Assembly: GCF_006864365.1 (NCBI RefSeq)
Contig: NZ_QHLJ01000007.1
Coordinates: 1-64,000, forward strand
Origin: Campylobacter sp. MIT 99-7217
GTDB taxonomy: Bacteria > Campylobacterota > Campylobacteria > Campylobacterales > Campylobacteraceae
Length of the DNA stretch: 64,000 bases
Reading direction: 5' to 3'
Positions 30,857-41,875 of the stretch are shown piece by piece. Under the pieces are notes generated by a model. That model worked only from the letters and a program-made list of their open reading frames with translations, did no database searches and was not told the origin of the DNA. Positions within the stretch are counted from its first letter, which is position 1, and every line of letters begins with the position of its first letter. The position numbers and the translations under genes were made by a program.

Positions 30857-31437
30857 TATATTTCCTTTTTATTGATAAATGTAGAACCATTTTTTAATTT
30901 TTCAAAAAAATCTCTGTCCGTCCAATCAGCTTTGATCTCAGGAGAAAATTCTATTTCTTCAAGATTGATTTGAGTTAAATTTTTATTATAAGCATCCTCT
31001 CTAAAACCTTGTGCATAGCTTGTTCTTGTTTCATGAACAATGATACTTTGAAGTTTTACGCCTTGTTCGCCATTTTGCATTTTTGTTTGTTTTAAAAGCG
31101 TATCTATAAGCACAAAAAATACACGGCAAAAATTCTCAGCACTTGCATTGACCGGTAAGATAACAAAGCGTTTGGAGTGTTTTTTCATATCCTCTAAATA
31201 CTGCTTATCATCATCTTTAAAAAGCGTTATAGCATGATCAAAACTATCTATTATTTGCCTTACTTCTTGCTTTAAAAGTCCAAAATCATACACCATGCCC
31301 GCATGATCAAGCATTGAGCTTTCAAGGAAAATTTCTATCTTATAAGAATGCCCATGGATACTTGTCTTACAACGCTTTGAAGAGCAATTTCTTACAATAT
31401 GAGCATTTTCAAATTCAAAAAGTTTTCGTATGATCAT
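30856..31437 (-). CDS. queD: 6-carboxytetrahydropterin synthase QueD
   Basis: 193 residues. Zinc ligands in FENAHIVRN and HGHSYKIEI, catalytic Cys region [22 protein letters not shown], and the late [10 protein letters not shown] Glu. Second step of queuosine (preQ0) synthesis. Overlaps queE by 4 bases, consistent with a shared pathway. Confidence 0.92.
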   Translation of the reverse strand: MIIRKLFEFENAHIVRNCSSKRCKTSIHGHSYKIEIFLESSMLDHAGMVYDFGLLKQEVRQIIDSFDHAITLFKDDDKQYLEDMKKHSKRFVILPVNASAENFCRVFFVLIDTLLKQTKMQNGEQGVKLQSIIVHETRTSYAQGFREDAYNKNLTQINLEEIEFSPEIKADWTDRDFFEKLKNGSTFINKKEI

Positions 31438-32195
31438 ACGCCTTCTTTATCTCCCCAAATTCTAATATGAATTCTATCTGAGTAATTATAACCCATTTTT
31501 ATGCAAAATTGAACAAGTGCTAAGGCATTTTCCTCAATTTCTTTTTGATTTGCCCCCAAAGGCATACAAAAAACCTGCGTTTGTGCGTGATTTAAGATAT
31601 GTGAAATTTCAGCTTGGGCTTGGTTATTTTCAATCTGTTCCTTACTTAAAACAAATTTAAAAAAACTTTGTTTTGCGTTTTCGATAATTGCTTTTATCGC
31701 CTTAAAATTTAGCCTTACACTTTCGTCTAAACCGCTATTTTGAAGCTTTACACCCATAGCAAAAACACATTTTTTATAAAAAGGATATTTTTCAAAATCG
31801 ATAAAAATGCTTGCATTTGTTTCAAAATGTACCTCTAAATTTCTTTCAAGCAAGGCTTTTATAAAGCCTATAAATTCGCTATTTTTATGATGTATCAAAG
31901 GCTCTCCACCAGTGATTACGATGATAGGCTTGGTATCTTTTTTGAGTTCTAAAATTTTTTGCAAAAGCTCATCTTTGCTTAAATTGAAGTATTCATCTTC
32001 AAATTCCTTTGTAAAAACAGCTCTTATGGTATCACAGCCCACTAAGGTTTTGCCATTTTTAAATTTTCTAACCTGAAAACCTAAGCAATTAAAATTGCAA
32101 CCAGCAAATCTTACAAATATAGCCAAACGCCCAGCAAAAGCTCCCTCTCCTTGAATGCTTAAAAAATATTCTACAATTTGCAAAGAAAACCTCAT
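31434..32195 (-). CDS. queE: 7-carboxy-7-deazaguanine synthase QueE (radical SAM)
   Basis: 253 residues. Radical SAM enzyme acting after QueD in queuosine synthesis. N-terminal [15 protein letters not shown] matches QueE, and [10 protein letters not shown] is the SAM-binding GGEP motif. The cluster cysteines are spaced unusually: Cys33-x3-Cys37, then Cys54 after 16 residues ([10 protein letters not shown]), instead of CxxxCxxC. QueE enzymes are known to vary here. First gene of the run. Confidence 0.9.
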   Translation of the reverse strand: MRFSLQIVEYFLSIQGEGAFAGRLAIFVRFAGCNFNCLGFQVRKFKNGKTLVGCDTIRAVFTKEFEDEYFNLSKDELLQKILELKKDTKPIIVITGGEPLIHHKNSEFIGFIKALLERNLEVHFETNASIFIDFEKYPFYKKCVFAMGVKLQNSGLDESVRLNFKAIKAIIENAKQSFFKFVLSKEQIENNQAQAEISHILNHAQTQVFCMPLGANQKEIEENALALVQFCIKMGYNYSDRIHIRIWGDKEGV

Positions 32196-32335
32196 TTTTA
32201 TTTTTGAAATTATATTTAAGTTTTTTAAAATTTTGTAAAAATAAATTTAAAAAAACTTAAAAAACTACTTTTCTTTATCCTTTTTTTAATATTTTTTTAG
32301 TAAAATTAGCTTTTTTATTTGAAGGTTGAGTAAAA

Positions 32336-32776
32336 ATGATGGACATAATGCAAATTCAAGAAATTTTACCCCATAGATACCCCTTTTTACTTGTGGATAA
32401 GATCACGGAGCTTAAAAAAGGCGAATATATCAAAGGTTATAAAAATATCAGCATAAGTGATCATGTTTTTTTAGGGCATTTCCCAGCACACCCTATTTAT
32501 CCGGGTGTTTTGATTTTAGAGGGTATGGCTCAAACAGGTGGGGTTTTTGCTTTTGAGAGTATGGAAGAAAAGATTGATCCTAAGAGTAAGGTTGTGTATT
32601 TTACCGGTATTGATGGGGCTAAATTTAGAAATCCTGTGCGTCCGGGCGATAGACTTGATTATGAAATGTTTGTGGTTAAAAATCGCGGAAATTTATGGGT
32701 TTTTCAAGGAAAAGCTTATGTGAATGAAAATTTAGTTGCTGAGGCTGAACTTAAAGCTATGATAATGGATAAATGA
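32336..32776 (+). CDS. fabZ: 3-hydroxyacyl-ACP dehydratase FabZ
   Basis: 146 residues, hot-dog fold dehydratase of fatty acid elongation. Opens with [17 protein letters not shown]; the active-site His is in [20 protein letters not shown] with the Glu in the same helix. The second ATG (codon 2) is an equally possible start. First of a five-gene run fabZ-lpxA-clpX-mreB-mreC that is conserved in C. jejuni. Confidence 0.96.
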   Translation: MMDIMQIQEILPHRYPFLLVDKITELKKGEYIKGYKNISISDHVFLGHFPAHPIYPGVLILEGMAQTGGVFAFESMEEKIDPKSKVVYFTGIDGAKFRNPVRPGDRLDYEMFVVKNRGNLWVFQGKAYVNENLVAEAELKAMIMDK

Positions 32777-32779
32777 GGC

Positions 32780-33571
32780 ATGAAAAAAGTTCATTCAAGT
32801 GCAGTTATAGAAGATGGAGCTGTTTTAGGCGAAAACTGCGTAGTTGAAGCTTATGCTTATATCAGCAAAAATGCAAAAATTGGCGATAATTGCACGATCA
32901 AGCAAGGTGCTAGAATTCTTGCAAATACAAGCATAGGAAGCGGAAGTAAGGTTTTTTCTTACGCTATTGTAGGGGATATTCCTCAAGATATCTCTTATGA
33001 AGATGAGCAAGAAACAGGTGTGATTATAGGGCAAAATGCTGTGATTAGAGAATTTGCTACAATCAATTCAGGCACAGCTAAGGGCGATGGCTTTACAAGG
33101 ATAGGGGATAATGCCTTTATCATGGCGTATTGTCATATTGCACATGATTGTAAGCTTGGCAAAAATATCATTTTAGCAAATAATGCGACCTTAGCTGGAC
33201 ATGTTGAACTTGATGATTTTGTTGTTGTTGGAGGGCTTACTCCTATTCATCAATTCGTTAAAGTAGGAGAAGGGGCTATGATAGCAGGAGCTTCGGCACT
33301 TTCTCAAGATATCGTGCCTTTTTGCTTGGCTGAGGGCAATAGAGCAAGCATTCGAAGCTTAAATTTAGTGGGCATTAGAAGACGCTTTGATAAAGATGAG
33401 GTCGAAAGGATCAATAAGGCTTATAAATTTTTATTCAAAAGTTCTGATTTAAAACAAAATGCACAAGATTTGCTTCAAAGCGTGCAAAGTGAGAATGTCC
33501 GCAAGATGTGTTCTTTTATTTTAGAAACAAAAAGAGGAATTCCTGTGTATAAAGGAAAAAAACATGCCTAA
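32780..33571 (+). CDS. lpxA: UDP-N-acetylglucosamine O-acyltransferase LpxA
   Basis: 263 residues. Left-handed beta helix made of hexapeptide repeats (e.g. [32 protein letters not shown]) with catalytic His in [12 protein letters not shown]. First step of lipid A synthesis. 3 bases after fabZ and overlapping clpX by 8. Confidence 0.96.
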   Translation: MKKVHSSAVIEDGAVLGENCVVEAYAYISKNAKIGDNCTIKQGARILANTSIGSGSKVFSYAIVGDIPQDISYEDEQETGVIIGQNAVIREFATINSGTAKGDGFTRIGDNAFIMAYCHIAHDCKLGKNIILANNATLAGHVELDDFVVVGGLTPIHQFVKVGEGAMIAGASALSQDIVPFCLAEGNRASIRSLNLVGIRRRFDKDEVERINKAYKFLFKSSDLKQNAQDLLQSVQSENVRKMCSFILETKRGIPVYKGKKHA

Positions 33572-34787
33572 GAAATGTCTTTTTTGTGGAGAAGATGAAA
33601 GTCAGGGCATAATGATGATGCCTGATCAAAGTCATAGCTCTTATATTTGCGAAAATTGTATCAAAGCAGCGTATGGTATCGTTTTTGGAGAAGAAAATAC
33701 AAAAATACCCACAGAGTATGAAAATACAGATTTTTCTCATATCACACCAAAGGAGCTTAAGGCTCAGCTTGATAAATATGTTATCGGTCAGGAAAGAGCA
33801 AAAAAAATCTTTAGTGTAGGTGTATATAATCACTACAAAAGGCTTTTCAAGTCAAATTTAAAAGATGATGATACCGAGCTTTTCAAATCAAATATCTTGC
33901 TTGTTGGACCTACAGGAAGTGGAAAAACCTTACTTGCTCAAACTTTGGCTCGTTTTTTAGATGTGCCTATTGCCATTTGCGATGCGACTTCTTTAACGGA
34001 GGCTGGCTATGTTGGAGAAGATGTTGAAAACATACTCACAAGACTTTTACAAGCTGCTAATGGTGATGTGAAAAAGGCTCAAACAGGTATAGTTTTTATC
34101 GATGAGATCGATAAGATCGCAAGAATGAGCGAAAATCGTTCTATCACGCGTGATGTGAGTGGAGAGGGTGTGCAGCAAGCTTTGCTAAAGATCATAGAAG
34201 GAAGTGTGGTCAATATCCCACCAAAGGGAGGTAGAAAACACCCAAATCAAGACTTTATCCAAATGGATACTTCAAGCATTCTTTTTGTTTGTGGTGGTGC
34301 ATTTGACGGACTTGAAGAGATTGTAAAGCGCAAGATGGGCGATAGAGTTGTAGGCTTTTTTGAAGAAACAAGCCAAGACAAGGCTCATATCATGGAAAAA
34401 ATCGAACCTGATGATTTGGTACATTTTGGTTTGATCCCTGAGCTTATCGGTAGGCTTCATGTGATTGCTTCTTTAAATGAACTTGATGAAGCTGATATGG
34501 TTAGGATCTTAACAGAACCTAAAAATGCCATCATTAAGCAGTATCAAAAGCTTTTTGCTATTGATAATGTCGGTTTAAAATTTGAAGATGAGGCTTTAAA
34601 GGCTATCGCTGCACTAGCTTTGAAAAGAAAAACCGGTGCTAGAGGACTTAGGAGTATCATCGAAGAGGTGATGATTGATTTGATGTTTGAGCTTCCAGAG
34701 TATGAAAATTATGATATAATCATAACAAAAGAAGTCATAGAAGAGGGTGCAAAGCCACTTTTTATAAAAACAAAGCAAAAAGGGTGA
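33564..34787 (+). CDS. clpX: ATP-dependent Clp protease ATP-binding subunit ClpX
   Basis: 407 residues. N-terminal zinc-binding domain ([17 protein letters not shown]), Walker [15 protein letters not shown] near 114-127, Walker [11 protein letters not shown], the GYVGEDVE pore loop region and the C-terminal [13 protein letters not shown] sensor 2. Unfolds substrates for ClpP. Confidence 0.97.
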   Translation: MPKKCLFCGEDESQGIMMMPDQSHSSYICENCIKAAYGIVFGEENTKIPTEYENTDFSHITPKELKAQLDKYVIGQERAKKIFSVGVYNHYKRLFKSNLKDDDTELFKSNILLVGPTGSGKTLLAQTLARFLDVPIAICDATSLTEAGYVGEDVENILTRLLQAANGDVKKAQTGIVFIDEIDKIARMSENRSITRDVSGEGVQQALLKIIEGSVVNIPPKGGRKHPNQDFIQMDTSSILFVCGGAFDGLEEIVKRKMGDRVVGFFEETSQDKAHIMEKIEPDDLVHFGLIPELIGRLHVIASLNELDEADMVRILTEPKNAIIKQYQKLFAIDNVGLKFEDEALKAIAALALKRKTGARGLRSIIEEVMIDLMFELPEYENYDIIITKEVIEEGAKPLFIKTKQKG

Positions 34788-34791
34788 AAAG

Positions 34792-35832
34792 ATGTTTTTA
34801 GATAAATGTATAGGAATGTTTTCAAGTGATATGGGTATAGACTTAGGTACAGCAAATACCTTAGTTTTGATAAGAGATAAGGGTATAGTGATCAATGAGC
34901 CTTCAGTTGTAGCTGTGGAGCGTGAAAGATATGGAAGTAGAGCTAAAATTTTAGCCGTAGGTCAAGAAGCTAAAGACATGGTGGGAAAAACTCCGGCAAA
35001 TATAGAGGCGATCCGTCCTATGAAAGATGGCGTTATTGCTGATTTTGATATGACTGAAAAGATGATTAGGTATTTCATAGAAAAAACGCATAGAAGAAAA
35101 TTCTTAATCCGTCCAAGGATCATTATCTCAGTACCTTATGGGCTTACTCAGGTGGAAAGAAAGGCTGTTAGAGAAAGTGCTTTAAGTGCTGGAGCTAGAG
35201 AGGTTTTCTTGATAGAAGAGCCTATGGCAGCTGCTATTGGAGCAAATTTGCCTATACAAGAACCTAAGGGAAATTTAGTCGTAGATATAGGTGGAGGAAC
35301 GACAGAAATAGGCGTTACCTCACTTGGTGGCTTAGTTATTTCAAAATCCATACGAACAGCTGGCGATAAGCTTGATATGAGCATAGTAAACTATGTCAAA
35401 GAAAAATACAATCTTGTTATAGGCGAAAGAACAGGCGAAGAGGTTAAAATTTCCATAGGTTCAGCCTATCCTCTTGCAAAAGAGCTTTCTATGGTTGTAA
35501 AAGGACGCGATCAAGTAACTGGGCTTTTAAGCCGTATCGAACTGACAAGTGAGGATGCCAGAGAAGCGATGAGAGAATATTTGAAAGAAATTTCAGATGC
35601 TTTGAAAATGGTTCTTGAGATGATGCCGCCTGATTTGGCGAGTGATGTTGTTGAAAATGGAGTGGTTTTAACAGGTGGCGGAGCGTTGATTCGTGGACTT
35701 GATAAATATCTTTCAGAAACAGTGAAACTTCCTGTATATGTAGCAGATGAACCTCTTTTAGCAGTAGCTAGAGGCACAGGAAAGATACTTGAAGAAATTT
35801 CTCTACTTAAACAGCTAACGAATGAAGAATAA
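34792..35832 (+). CDS. mreB: Rod shape-determining protein MreB
   Basis: 346-residue bacterial actin. MGIDLGTANTLVLI (phosphate 1), LVVDIGGGTTEIGVTSLGG (phosphate 2) and VLTGGGALIRGLDK (adenosine) motifs. Directs side-wall synthesis, consistent with the helical cell shape. Overlaps mreC by 11 bases. Confidence 0.98.
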   Translation: MFLDKCIGMFSSDMGIDLGTANTLVLIRDKGIVINEPSVVAVERERYGSRAKILAVGQEAKDMVGKTPANIEAIRPMKDGVIADFDMTEKMIRYFIEKTHRRKFLIRPRIIISVPYGLTQVERKAVRESALSAGAREVFLIEEPMAAAIGANLPIQEPKGNLVVDIGGGTTEIGVTSLGGLVISKSIRTAGDKLDMSIVNYVKEKYNLVIGERTGEEVKISIGSAYPLAKELSMVVKGRDQVTGLLSRIELTSEDAREAMREYLKEISDALKMVLEMMPPDLASDVVENGVVLTGGGALIRGLDKYLSETVKLPVYVADEPLLAVARGTGKILEEISLLKQLTNEE

Positions 35833-36571
35833 AATCCGCAATATCTTAATACTTGCGTTTTTGGTATTTATTTCTTTTTATTATGGCGGAAGTATTAAGA
35901 GCAATGCTTTAAATGTCAATGATACAGCGATAAATACCTTTTATGGCTTTACTGATTATCTTAAAAGCAAAATTAATGAGCATTTTAATCAAGCAGAACA
36001 AATTCGTATACTTAAGGCTCAAAATAAAAATTTAGAAGAATCAAGTATCTTACTTTCAACCTTTGCCAATCAGCTTAATTTGCTTTTAGAAGATAAAAAC
36101 TCAACCCAATATTTTCCTAAAGTTTCTTTAGTAAGGGCTATTTCTTATGTCCAAGTTGGCGATTATCATAGGCTTTGGCTTCATTCAAATAGCTTTAATT
36201 TAAGCAAAAGCAGAGGGCTTATTTATCAAGGCTATGCAGCTGGCGTTGCTGTGCTTAAAGATAAAAGACCTATGGCACTTTTGCAAGGCGATGAGCAGTG
36301 TGTATTTTCCGTTTCTATCGGTAAAAATAAAGTACCCGGTATCTTACAGGGTCAAGATGGTAAGGTTTTTGTAAATTTTATTCCTAAATGGGACGAGCTT
36401 CATATTGGCGATGAGGTTCTTACAAGTGGGCTTGATGAGATATTTTTTGCTGGCATTCCTGTTGGCAAAATCATAAACATTATAGACAAAGATATGTATA
36501 AAAGTGCGGAATTGCAACCTTTCATCAAGGTTGAAATTCCTTCTTATATGTATATGATAGAAAGTTTATAA
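35822..36571 (+). CDS. mreC: Rod shape-determining protein MreC
   Basis: 249 residues. N-terminal membrane helix, a coiled coil ([15 protein letters not shown]) and a beta-rich periplasmic domain ending in [15 protein letters not shown], as in MreC. Links MreB to the periplasmic wall-synthesis enzymes. It ends convergent with, and 6 bases overlapping, the chemoreceptor gene. Confidence 0.94.
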   Translation: MKNKIRNILILAFLVFISFYYGGSIKSNALNVNDTAINTFYGFTDYLKSKINEHFNQAEQIRILKAQNKNLEESSILLSTFANQLNLLLEDKNSTQYFPKVSLVRAISYVQVGDYHRLWLHSNSFNLSKSRGLIYQGYAAGVAVLKDKRPMALLQGDEQCVFSVSIGKNKVPGILQGQDGKVFVNFIPKWDELHIGDEVLTSGLDEIFFAGIPVGKIINIIDKDMYKSAELQPFIKVEIPSYMYMIESL

Positions 36572-38212
36572 TCTAAAGATTTTTACTTCTTCTTGCAAGT
36601 TATCAGAAATTGACTTGAGTTCTTTCATAGCCTTTTTATTACTAACAATCGTATCTTTTGTTTGAAGAGAAATTTTAGCAAAAGAATCAATTTGTCCTTG
36701 GATTTCTTCCATCAAATCTACTTGTTGGCTTACTTCATCATTCACACTTTGAGCTTTTAACAAGCTGTCATTAGCCTGTTTATAGATAAGATCCATGCTA
36801 TCTCTCATATTTTCACTTAAGGTTTTTCCTTGATTGATAAGAGGAATTGATTCGCTAATGGCTGTTGCTGTAGCTATGGTTTCTTCTTGAATTTTTTTGT
36901 TGATGATAGCAATTTGTGTTGTAGCAGAACCCGTTTTTTCAGCAAGTTTTCGAATTTCATCAGCCACGACAGCAAAGCCTCGTCCAACTTCTCCAGCCCT
37001 TGCAGCTTCAATGGCAGCATTTAAGGCTAAGAGATTGGTTTGATCAGTGATCTCACTGATAAGCTCTGTGCTTGATCCTATCGAGTTTGCATGTTCGCTT
37101 AGGAGTGAAATTTGCTCTGATACTCTTGAAGAATTTTCAGCAATAATTTCCATTTGAGAAGCTGTTTCTTCAGCTGATTGACGGTTATCTTCACAAACTT
37201 GTGTTGTATTTTTTGAGTTTTGTTCTGTTTCTTCAGCACTTTGAGAGACATTTTTTGTTTTTTCGGCAAGTTTTTGGATATTTTGAACAGATTCATTTGA
37301 AATTTGGCTTTGTGTGATACTTGATTTTTCAGTATTTTCAAAAACTTCCATGATAAGATCAGCTTTTTTGTTTAATTCATTAGAAAGAATGATGATTTTT
37401 TGAACGATATTTTTTAGCTGATTTTGCATTTTACTCACAGCATAAAGGATACTTTCTTTATGTTTGGTCGAAATCGTAACCCTTAAATTTCCGTTAGCTA
37501 CTTCTGTAATGATATGATTAACATCTGCTGGTTCTCCACCCACTGATTTTTTGATATAAGTTACAGCAAAATACGCCACAATAACAGAAATAATAAACGC
37601 AACAATAATAATAGAAAACATAATCTGTCTAAAAGAGCTAGCCTTGCTTATAGAACTTTGCGTTAAATTTTCATTAATATTTTCCTCATAATCAATGAGT
37701 TTATTAATTTGTGCTAGCCAAGTGATAAACTGCTTTCTTGCATCTTCTAAGATCATCACCCTTGCTTCTTCAAGCTTTCCTTCTTTGATAAAAGAAATGA
37801 TTACTTCGTATGTCTGCGTGGTCAGTTTATTTGTATTTTCTATATCATCATACATTTCTTTAACTTTAGGATCATAATTTCCTTTTTTGAAAAGATCAAT
37901 AAATTTTTGTCTTGCCACCTCATAGTCTTCTTCAAGCTTTTTGATTTGAGCTAAGGTATCTTCAAAATCCACTTGATCTTTGATCAAAATTGCGTCCCTG
38001 ATCAAAATAGAACGATCATGAACTGAGCCTCTAAAATTTATAGCCCTTCTTGAAATATATCCATTCACATAAGTTGCTGTTGATAAGCTTTCATTTAGTG
38101 CCCCCATTTCTTTTAAAGAAAAAACAGTGATAAAAATCATAATGGCAAACATAAATGAAAAACTAAGATATAATTTTGCTGATATCCCTAAAGAGGATTT
38201 ATTTTTTTTCAT
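36566..38212 (-). CDS. Methyl-accepting chemotaxis protein (four-helix-bundle sensor)
   Basis: 548 residues starting at MKKNKSSLG; an upstream ATG at 38236 overlaps the AAGGGTAAG ribosome site. N-terminal membrane helix, a periplasmic four-helix-bundle type sensor (about 35-190) with [11 protein letters not shown] as in 4HB receptors, second membrane helix (about 200-225), a HAMP region (GNLRVTI), then the signalling tip [20 protein letters not shown]. No C-terminal CheR-binding pentapeptide. The ligand cannot be deduced. Confidence 0.93.
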   Translation of the reverse strand: MKKNKSSLGISAKLYLSFSFMFAIMIFITVFSLKEMGALNESLSTATYVNGYISRRAINFRGSVHDRSILIRDAILIKDQVDFEDTLAQIKKLEEDYEVARQKFIDLFKKGNYDPKVKEMYDDIENTNKLTTQTYEVIISFIKEGKLEEARVMILEDARKQFITWLAQINKLIDYEENINENLTQSSISKASSFRQIMFSIIIVAFIISVIVAYFAVTYIKKSVGGEPADVNHIITEVANGNLRVTISTKHKESILYAVSKMQNQLKNIVQKIIILSNELNKKADLIMEVFENTEKSSITQSQISNESVQNIQKLAEKTKNVSQSAEETEQNSKNTTQVCEDNRQSAEETASQMEIIAENSSRVSEQISLLSEHANSIGSSTELISEITDQTNLLALNAAIEAARAGEVGRGFAVVADEIRKLAEKTGSATTQIAIINKKIQEETIATATAISESIPLINQGKTLSENMRDSMDLIYKQANDSLLKAQSVNDEVSQQVDLMEEIQGQIDSFAKISLQTKDTIVSNKKAMKELKSISDNLQEEVKIFRL

Positions 38213-38401
38213 TTTCTTACCCTTTACCTTATACATAAATTTAAGTTTTCAATTTTATTACAAATATTATTAATAAAATATAAATTTAATATTATTTTAT
38301 GCCAAAGTTTTTTAGTTTAAATTTGTTTAAGATATAAAATTTTTATATGGCATTTAAAACTTTTATTTAAGAGCAAAGCAAAACTTGTTCCAAATCATCT
38401 T

Positions 38402-39136
38402 TTAAAGCTTTGAGCAAAGCCTTTGCGATCTTGTAAATGAGATCATTTGTTCATTTTGAGAAATAAAATCAGGCAAATAAGCAAAACCACTTAAAGCATC
38501 GACAACGATACAAATTTTTTCTTCTTTAGCATTGCTAAGCCTTATCACACAAGGTTCTTTTTTCTTGGCTAAGCTTTTTTCATAAGGACTTTGCGACTTT
38601 GTTAAAGGCGAATAAAGCCTTGCAAACTCATCAAAAACAAGCCTTGTAGCACCCGCACAAGAGCCTTTAAACTCAACCTTTGTTATACCAAAGCGATCTT
38701 GTATGTTAAATCTCTTGCTTGCCTTTGCATCATCTTTACTTATGACCCCACTTTGTCCAGAGTTCATAAGCTTGTTTGCACCAAGTATATCAACAGCTAT
38801 TTCCCTATCTAAATTTATAAAAGTTTTGCCTATATTTGCATTACCATCGCCATTTTTATCAAGAAATATCGTATAAGTTTGCTTATTATCAGTAGCACTT
38901 TTAGAGCGGATAAAATAAAGCTGCCATCTTGACTTAAACCACTCATCTTTTGCTATATCTTGTCTAAAACTTTCTTGCATGAGAGCAAGGCTTCTTGTGT
39001 AGGCTATGTCATTGATGATTTGCTTTGCTCCAAGTATTAAGTCGCTATTTTTAGGATAAAATTTCATCAAAGAAAGGAGCATTCCTATAATCACAAGCAC
39101 CAAAATAAGCTCGATCAAGCTAAAAGCCTTGCTCAT
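38402..39136 (-). CDS. Type II-like pseudopilin
   Basis: 244 residues. N-terminus MSKAFSLIELILVLVIIGML is the class III prepilin signal: short leader, Phe +1, Glu +5, hydrophobic helix. The residue before the cut is Ala rather than the usual Gly. The remainder resembles GspH/minor pseudopilins, with two late cysteine pairs (GSCAGAT, EKICIVV). No other secretion or pilus gene adjoins; in Campylobacter such proteins work with the transformation (Cts) system. Function inferred only. Confidence 0.82.
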   Translation of the reverse strand: MSKAFSLIELILVLVIIGMLLSLMKFYPKNSDLILGAKQIINDIAYTRSLALMQESFRQDIAKDEWFKSRWQLYFIRSKSATDNKQTYTIFLDKNGDGNANIGKTFINLDREIAVDILGANKLMNSGQSGVISKDDAKASKRFNIQDRFGITKVEFKGSCAGATRLVFDEFARLYSPLTKSQSPYEKSLAKKKEPCVIRLSNAKEEKICIVVDALSGFAYLPDFISQNEQMISFTRSQRLCSKL

Positions 39137-40311
39137 TAATACCTTTTGATTTTATAGTATCTATCAAATTGACCAAGACTGATTTTAAAATCAGCCTCTT
39201 TAAGACTTTGTTTTTCTTGTAAAAAAACTCTATCACTACTTGTAATACCATAAAATTTAAGCCTGATTTGAGTTTTATCAGCAGTTTTAATGGCTTTAAT
39301 ATTTCTTTTTTTAAGCTCTAGGGCAAGATCTTTTGCAGCGTGGTAATTATAAGCAAAATGCTTTTGTGGCTTTTTGATCACATAATACAAGCTTTGATTA
39401 AAGATAATCACCGCATAACAAAAAACCAAAAAAATCAAAGCACATTGGATAAAAATATTATATTTTAGCCTTAATTTTGGCAAACGAACACGGTAAGAAC
39501 TCATCAAAGAAGCTACGAGCAAAGGGGTGCAAATCACACAAAAAGGAAGAAAATCTTCCAAATAAAGCCTTTGTCTTATAGAAACAAGTAAGCAAAAGAT
39601 AAAAGAAACACTCATCAAAAACCATAATAAAGGCTTTTTAGGTCTAAAAGCAAGTCTATAAATCACATAAAAAAAATAGATAAAAACAAGAGGGGAAAAA
39701 CATGCCATAAAAATTCCCAAGGTATCTAAAAAATACCCCCTTGGTCTTCCGCTCGTGTTAAAACCATAAATTCCCAAACTTGTGATAAACAAGGCAAGAC
39801 TTACACCAAAGAGTAAGCCATTTTTTTTGTAAATCGCAAAAAAAACAAAGGCAAGATATAAAATCACAAAGGATTTGTCGATAAAAACACAAAGGCACAA
39901 AAGTAGATAAAAAAGTATTTTCTTATCATACTCATAAGCACAAACGATAAGCAAACTCGAAAAGATCACATAAGAAGCTTCATTGACAAGTAAGGCACTA
40001 GCAACACTTCCGGGCAGTAAGATAAAAAGCAAAAGTGAATAAAAAGCGTCTTTTTGGGTTTTGGTGTATTTTAAAGCTAAAATATAAAGCAAGATACAAC
40101 TTAAAAAATGAAACAAAACAAAAGGAAAACGAAGCCCAAAGTCATTTTGTCCCCATAACTTTGTGCCAAGATGAGCGATAAAAGAAAGCAAACTTTTATC
40201 TTCAAAGTAAATTTTTGCCTCATTTGCCCCAATACTTAAGGTGCTTACTCCATAAAGAAGTGCGAGCAAATCAAGACATAAGATCAAAATCACTGCTTTT
40301 TTCATCAACAT
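39136..40311 (-). CDS. Membrane glycosyltransferase (PMT/ArnT-like, GT-C fold)
   Basis: 391 residues with about ten membrane helices. The first loop has GANEAKIYFEDKSLLSFI, matching the acidic catalytic region of GT-C enzymes that use lipid-linked sugars, and GQNDFGLRFPFVLFH is the usual segment after it. It probably moves a sugar from a polyprenyl-phosphate donor to an envelope acceptor. Its stop overlaps the pseudopilin start by one base, so they share an operon. A second ATG two codons in is an alternative start. Confidence 0.8.
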   Translation of the reverse strand: MLMKKAVILILCLDLLALLYGVSTLSIGANEAKIYFEDKSLLSFIAHLGTKLWGQNDFGLRFPFVLFHFLSCILLYILALKYTKTQKDAFYSLLLFILLPGSVASALLVNEASYVIFSSLLIVCAYEYDKKILFYLLLCLCVFIDKSFVILYLAFVFFAIYKKNGLLFGVSLALFITSLGIYGFNTSGRPRGYFLDTLGIFMACFSPLVFIYFFYVIYRLAFRPKKPLLWFLMSVSFIFCLLVSIRQRLYLEDFLPFCVICTPLLVASLMSSYRVRLPKLRLKYNIFIQCALIFLVFCYAVIIFNQSLYYVIKKPQKHFAYNYHAAKDLALELKKRNIKAIKTADKTQIRLKFYGITSSDRVFLQEKQSLKEADFKISLGQFDRYYKIKRY

Positions 40312-40384
40312 CGCTTTTATTAGGATAGAGCTTTCATTTTACAAAATTTAAGCTTAAAAAAGATACAAGCAAGATAAAAAAGCC

Positions 40385-41353
40385 TTAGCCTCCTGTTTGA
40401 TAAAAGGCTCTTGAAGAGGTTTCATTATCAGCAACGCTCCATTTATTTTTTTCAGGCTTGTTTATAACAACTTGCTTTAAAATCTTTACAGCCTCAGGAA
40501 TGTCCTTTTGTTTTAAGGCTTTTTTAATGCTTAAAGCCTCATCAAAATAAAGACAAGGGATTAAAAATCCCTCAGCAGTAAGACGAATGCGGTTACAGCT
40601 ATTGCAAAATTTATCGCTATGCGGATCAATGATACCAAATTTATAGCCATCTTCTAAGCGATATAAGCTCACAGGCGAATTTATAGGCTTTTCATCTTCA
40701 TAAATGGTTGGATAGCCTTGTTTTAAAAGTGTTAAAATTTCTGTGGAATTTAAGCCTTTGAGTTGCCCGTAAGCATGGTGATTTTCCATAAATTCTATAA
40801 AACGAATTTGCACTCCTAAATTTTTAGCATAATCAAGCAACAAAACAAGCTCATCATCATTAATGCCCTTTAATACTACTGTATTAAGCTTGATGAAAAA
40901 ACCAAGTTCTTTAGCTTTTTGAATACCTCTTAAAACCTGCTCTAAAACATCTTTTTGAGCGATTTTTTTAGCCTTTTTAGGATCAAGGGTATCAAGAGAG
41001 ATATTCATTCTTTTAAGTCCTGCTTCTTTAAGAACGCTTGCTTTTTCTTCAAGTAAAAAGGCATTTGTAGTGATTGCTAGATCAATTTGTGGAGCATAAT
41101 CATAAATCATCTTGATAAAAACTTCAAGATCTTGTCTTAAAAGTGGCTCGCCACCGGTGATTCTTATCTTATTAATCCCCTCATCAATGCAAGCTTTAAC
41201 AAATAAAAACAACTCCTCAAAACTAAGCAATTTTTCTTCAACTTTTGCATCAAAAGGAAGTTTTGGCATACAATACAAACAACGAAAATTGCAAGTTTGT
41301 GTCAAAGAAATTCTAAGATAATTAATATGGCGATCAAAAGAATCAATTAACAT
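40385..41353 (-). CDS. moaA: GTP 3',8-cyclase MoaA
   Basis: 322 residues. Radical SAM cluster Cys21-x3-Cys25-x2-Cys28 (CNFRCLYC), GGEPLLR, the second cluster [18 protein letters not shown], and the essential C-terminal Gly-Gly (YQTGG). First step of molybdenum cofactor synthesis, needed by the TMAO reductase in this window. It starts 9 bases after the next minus-strand gene. Confidence 0.97.
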   Translation of the reverse strand: MLIDSFDRHINYLRISLTQTCNFRCLYCMPKLPFDAKVEEKLLSFEELFLFVKACIDEGINKIRITGGEPLLRQDLEVFIKMIYDYAPQIDLAITTNAFLLEEKASVLKEAGLKRMNISLDTLDPKKAKKIAQKDVLEQVLRGIQKAKELGFFIKLNTVVLKGINDDELVLLLDYAKNLGVQIRFIEFMENHHAYGQLKGLNSTEILTLLKQGYPTIYEDEKPINSPVSLYRLEDGYKFGIIDPHSDKFCNSCNRIRLTAEGFLIPCLYFDEALSIKKALKQKDIPEAVKILKQVVINKPEKNKWSVADNETSSRAFYQTGG

Positions 41354-41362
41354 AATAAAGCC

Positions 41363-41875
41363 TTATTGTATGAGTTTTTTAAATTTAAGAGCAAATTCTA
41401 CTTTTCCTGTGCCTATTCTCAAGTCTTTAGCGATTTGCTCTATGCTTTTTCCCTGTTGGAATAAATCAACGATTTTTTGCTCTTCATTGTTATAATCAGG
41501 CGTGATTTTGTTCATACTACGAGCCTTTTGCTCTAAATTTGCTATCCTTTGAGCTTGCTCATTTTGAAAATCCTCTATCACACTTTCAAAGCCTTTTAAG
41601 CTTTTAAGCACAGGTAAAATTTTGTTACTTACTTCTCTATCAAGAAGCACAGCAACCTCATCTTTGAGTTCTTCGATATCCACTTTTTCATTTGTTTTTA
41701 TATCTTCAAACTCCTTTCTCATAAAATGATACTGTTTACTCATATCCTCAATAGCCCTTTCAAGCTTGACTATTCTTGCTGTGTTTTCCTTGTCCTTAAT
41801 GAACATATAAGCTATAAAGGCAAGCATTAAAATCATCATAAAGATAAGATAGAGCAAATCCTCACTCATTGTCAT
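41363..41875 (-). CDS. Membrane-anchored coiled-coil protein with C-terminal HTH-like segment
   Basis: 170 residues. One N-terminal membrane helix (about 6-25), a long coiled coil (about 30-125), and a C-terminal QKIVDLFQQGKSIEQIAKDL stretch that looks like a helix-turn-helix, as in DUF6115-type proteins. C. jejuni has a counterpart in the same place, between moaA and ubiA. Overlaps the upstream gene by 14 bases. Function unknown. Confidence 0.78.
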   Translation of the reverse strand: MTMSEDLLYLIFMMILMLAFIAYMFIKDKENTARIVKLERAIEDMSKQYHFMRKEFEDIKTNEKVDIEELKDEVAVLLDREVSNKILPVLKSLKGFESVIEDFQNEQAQRIANLEQKARSMNKITPDYNNEEQKIVDLFQQGKSIEQIAKDLRIGTGKVEFALKFKKLIQ

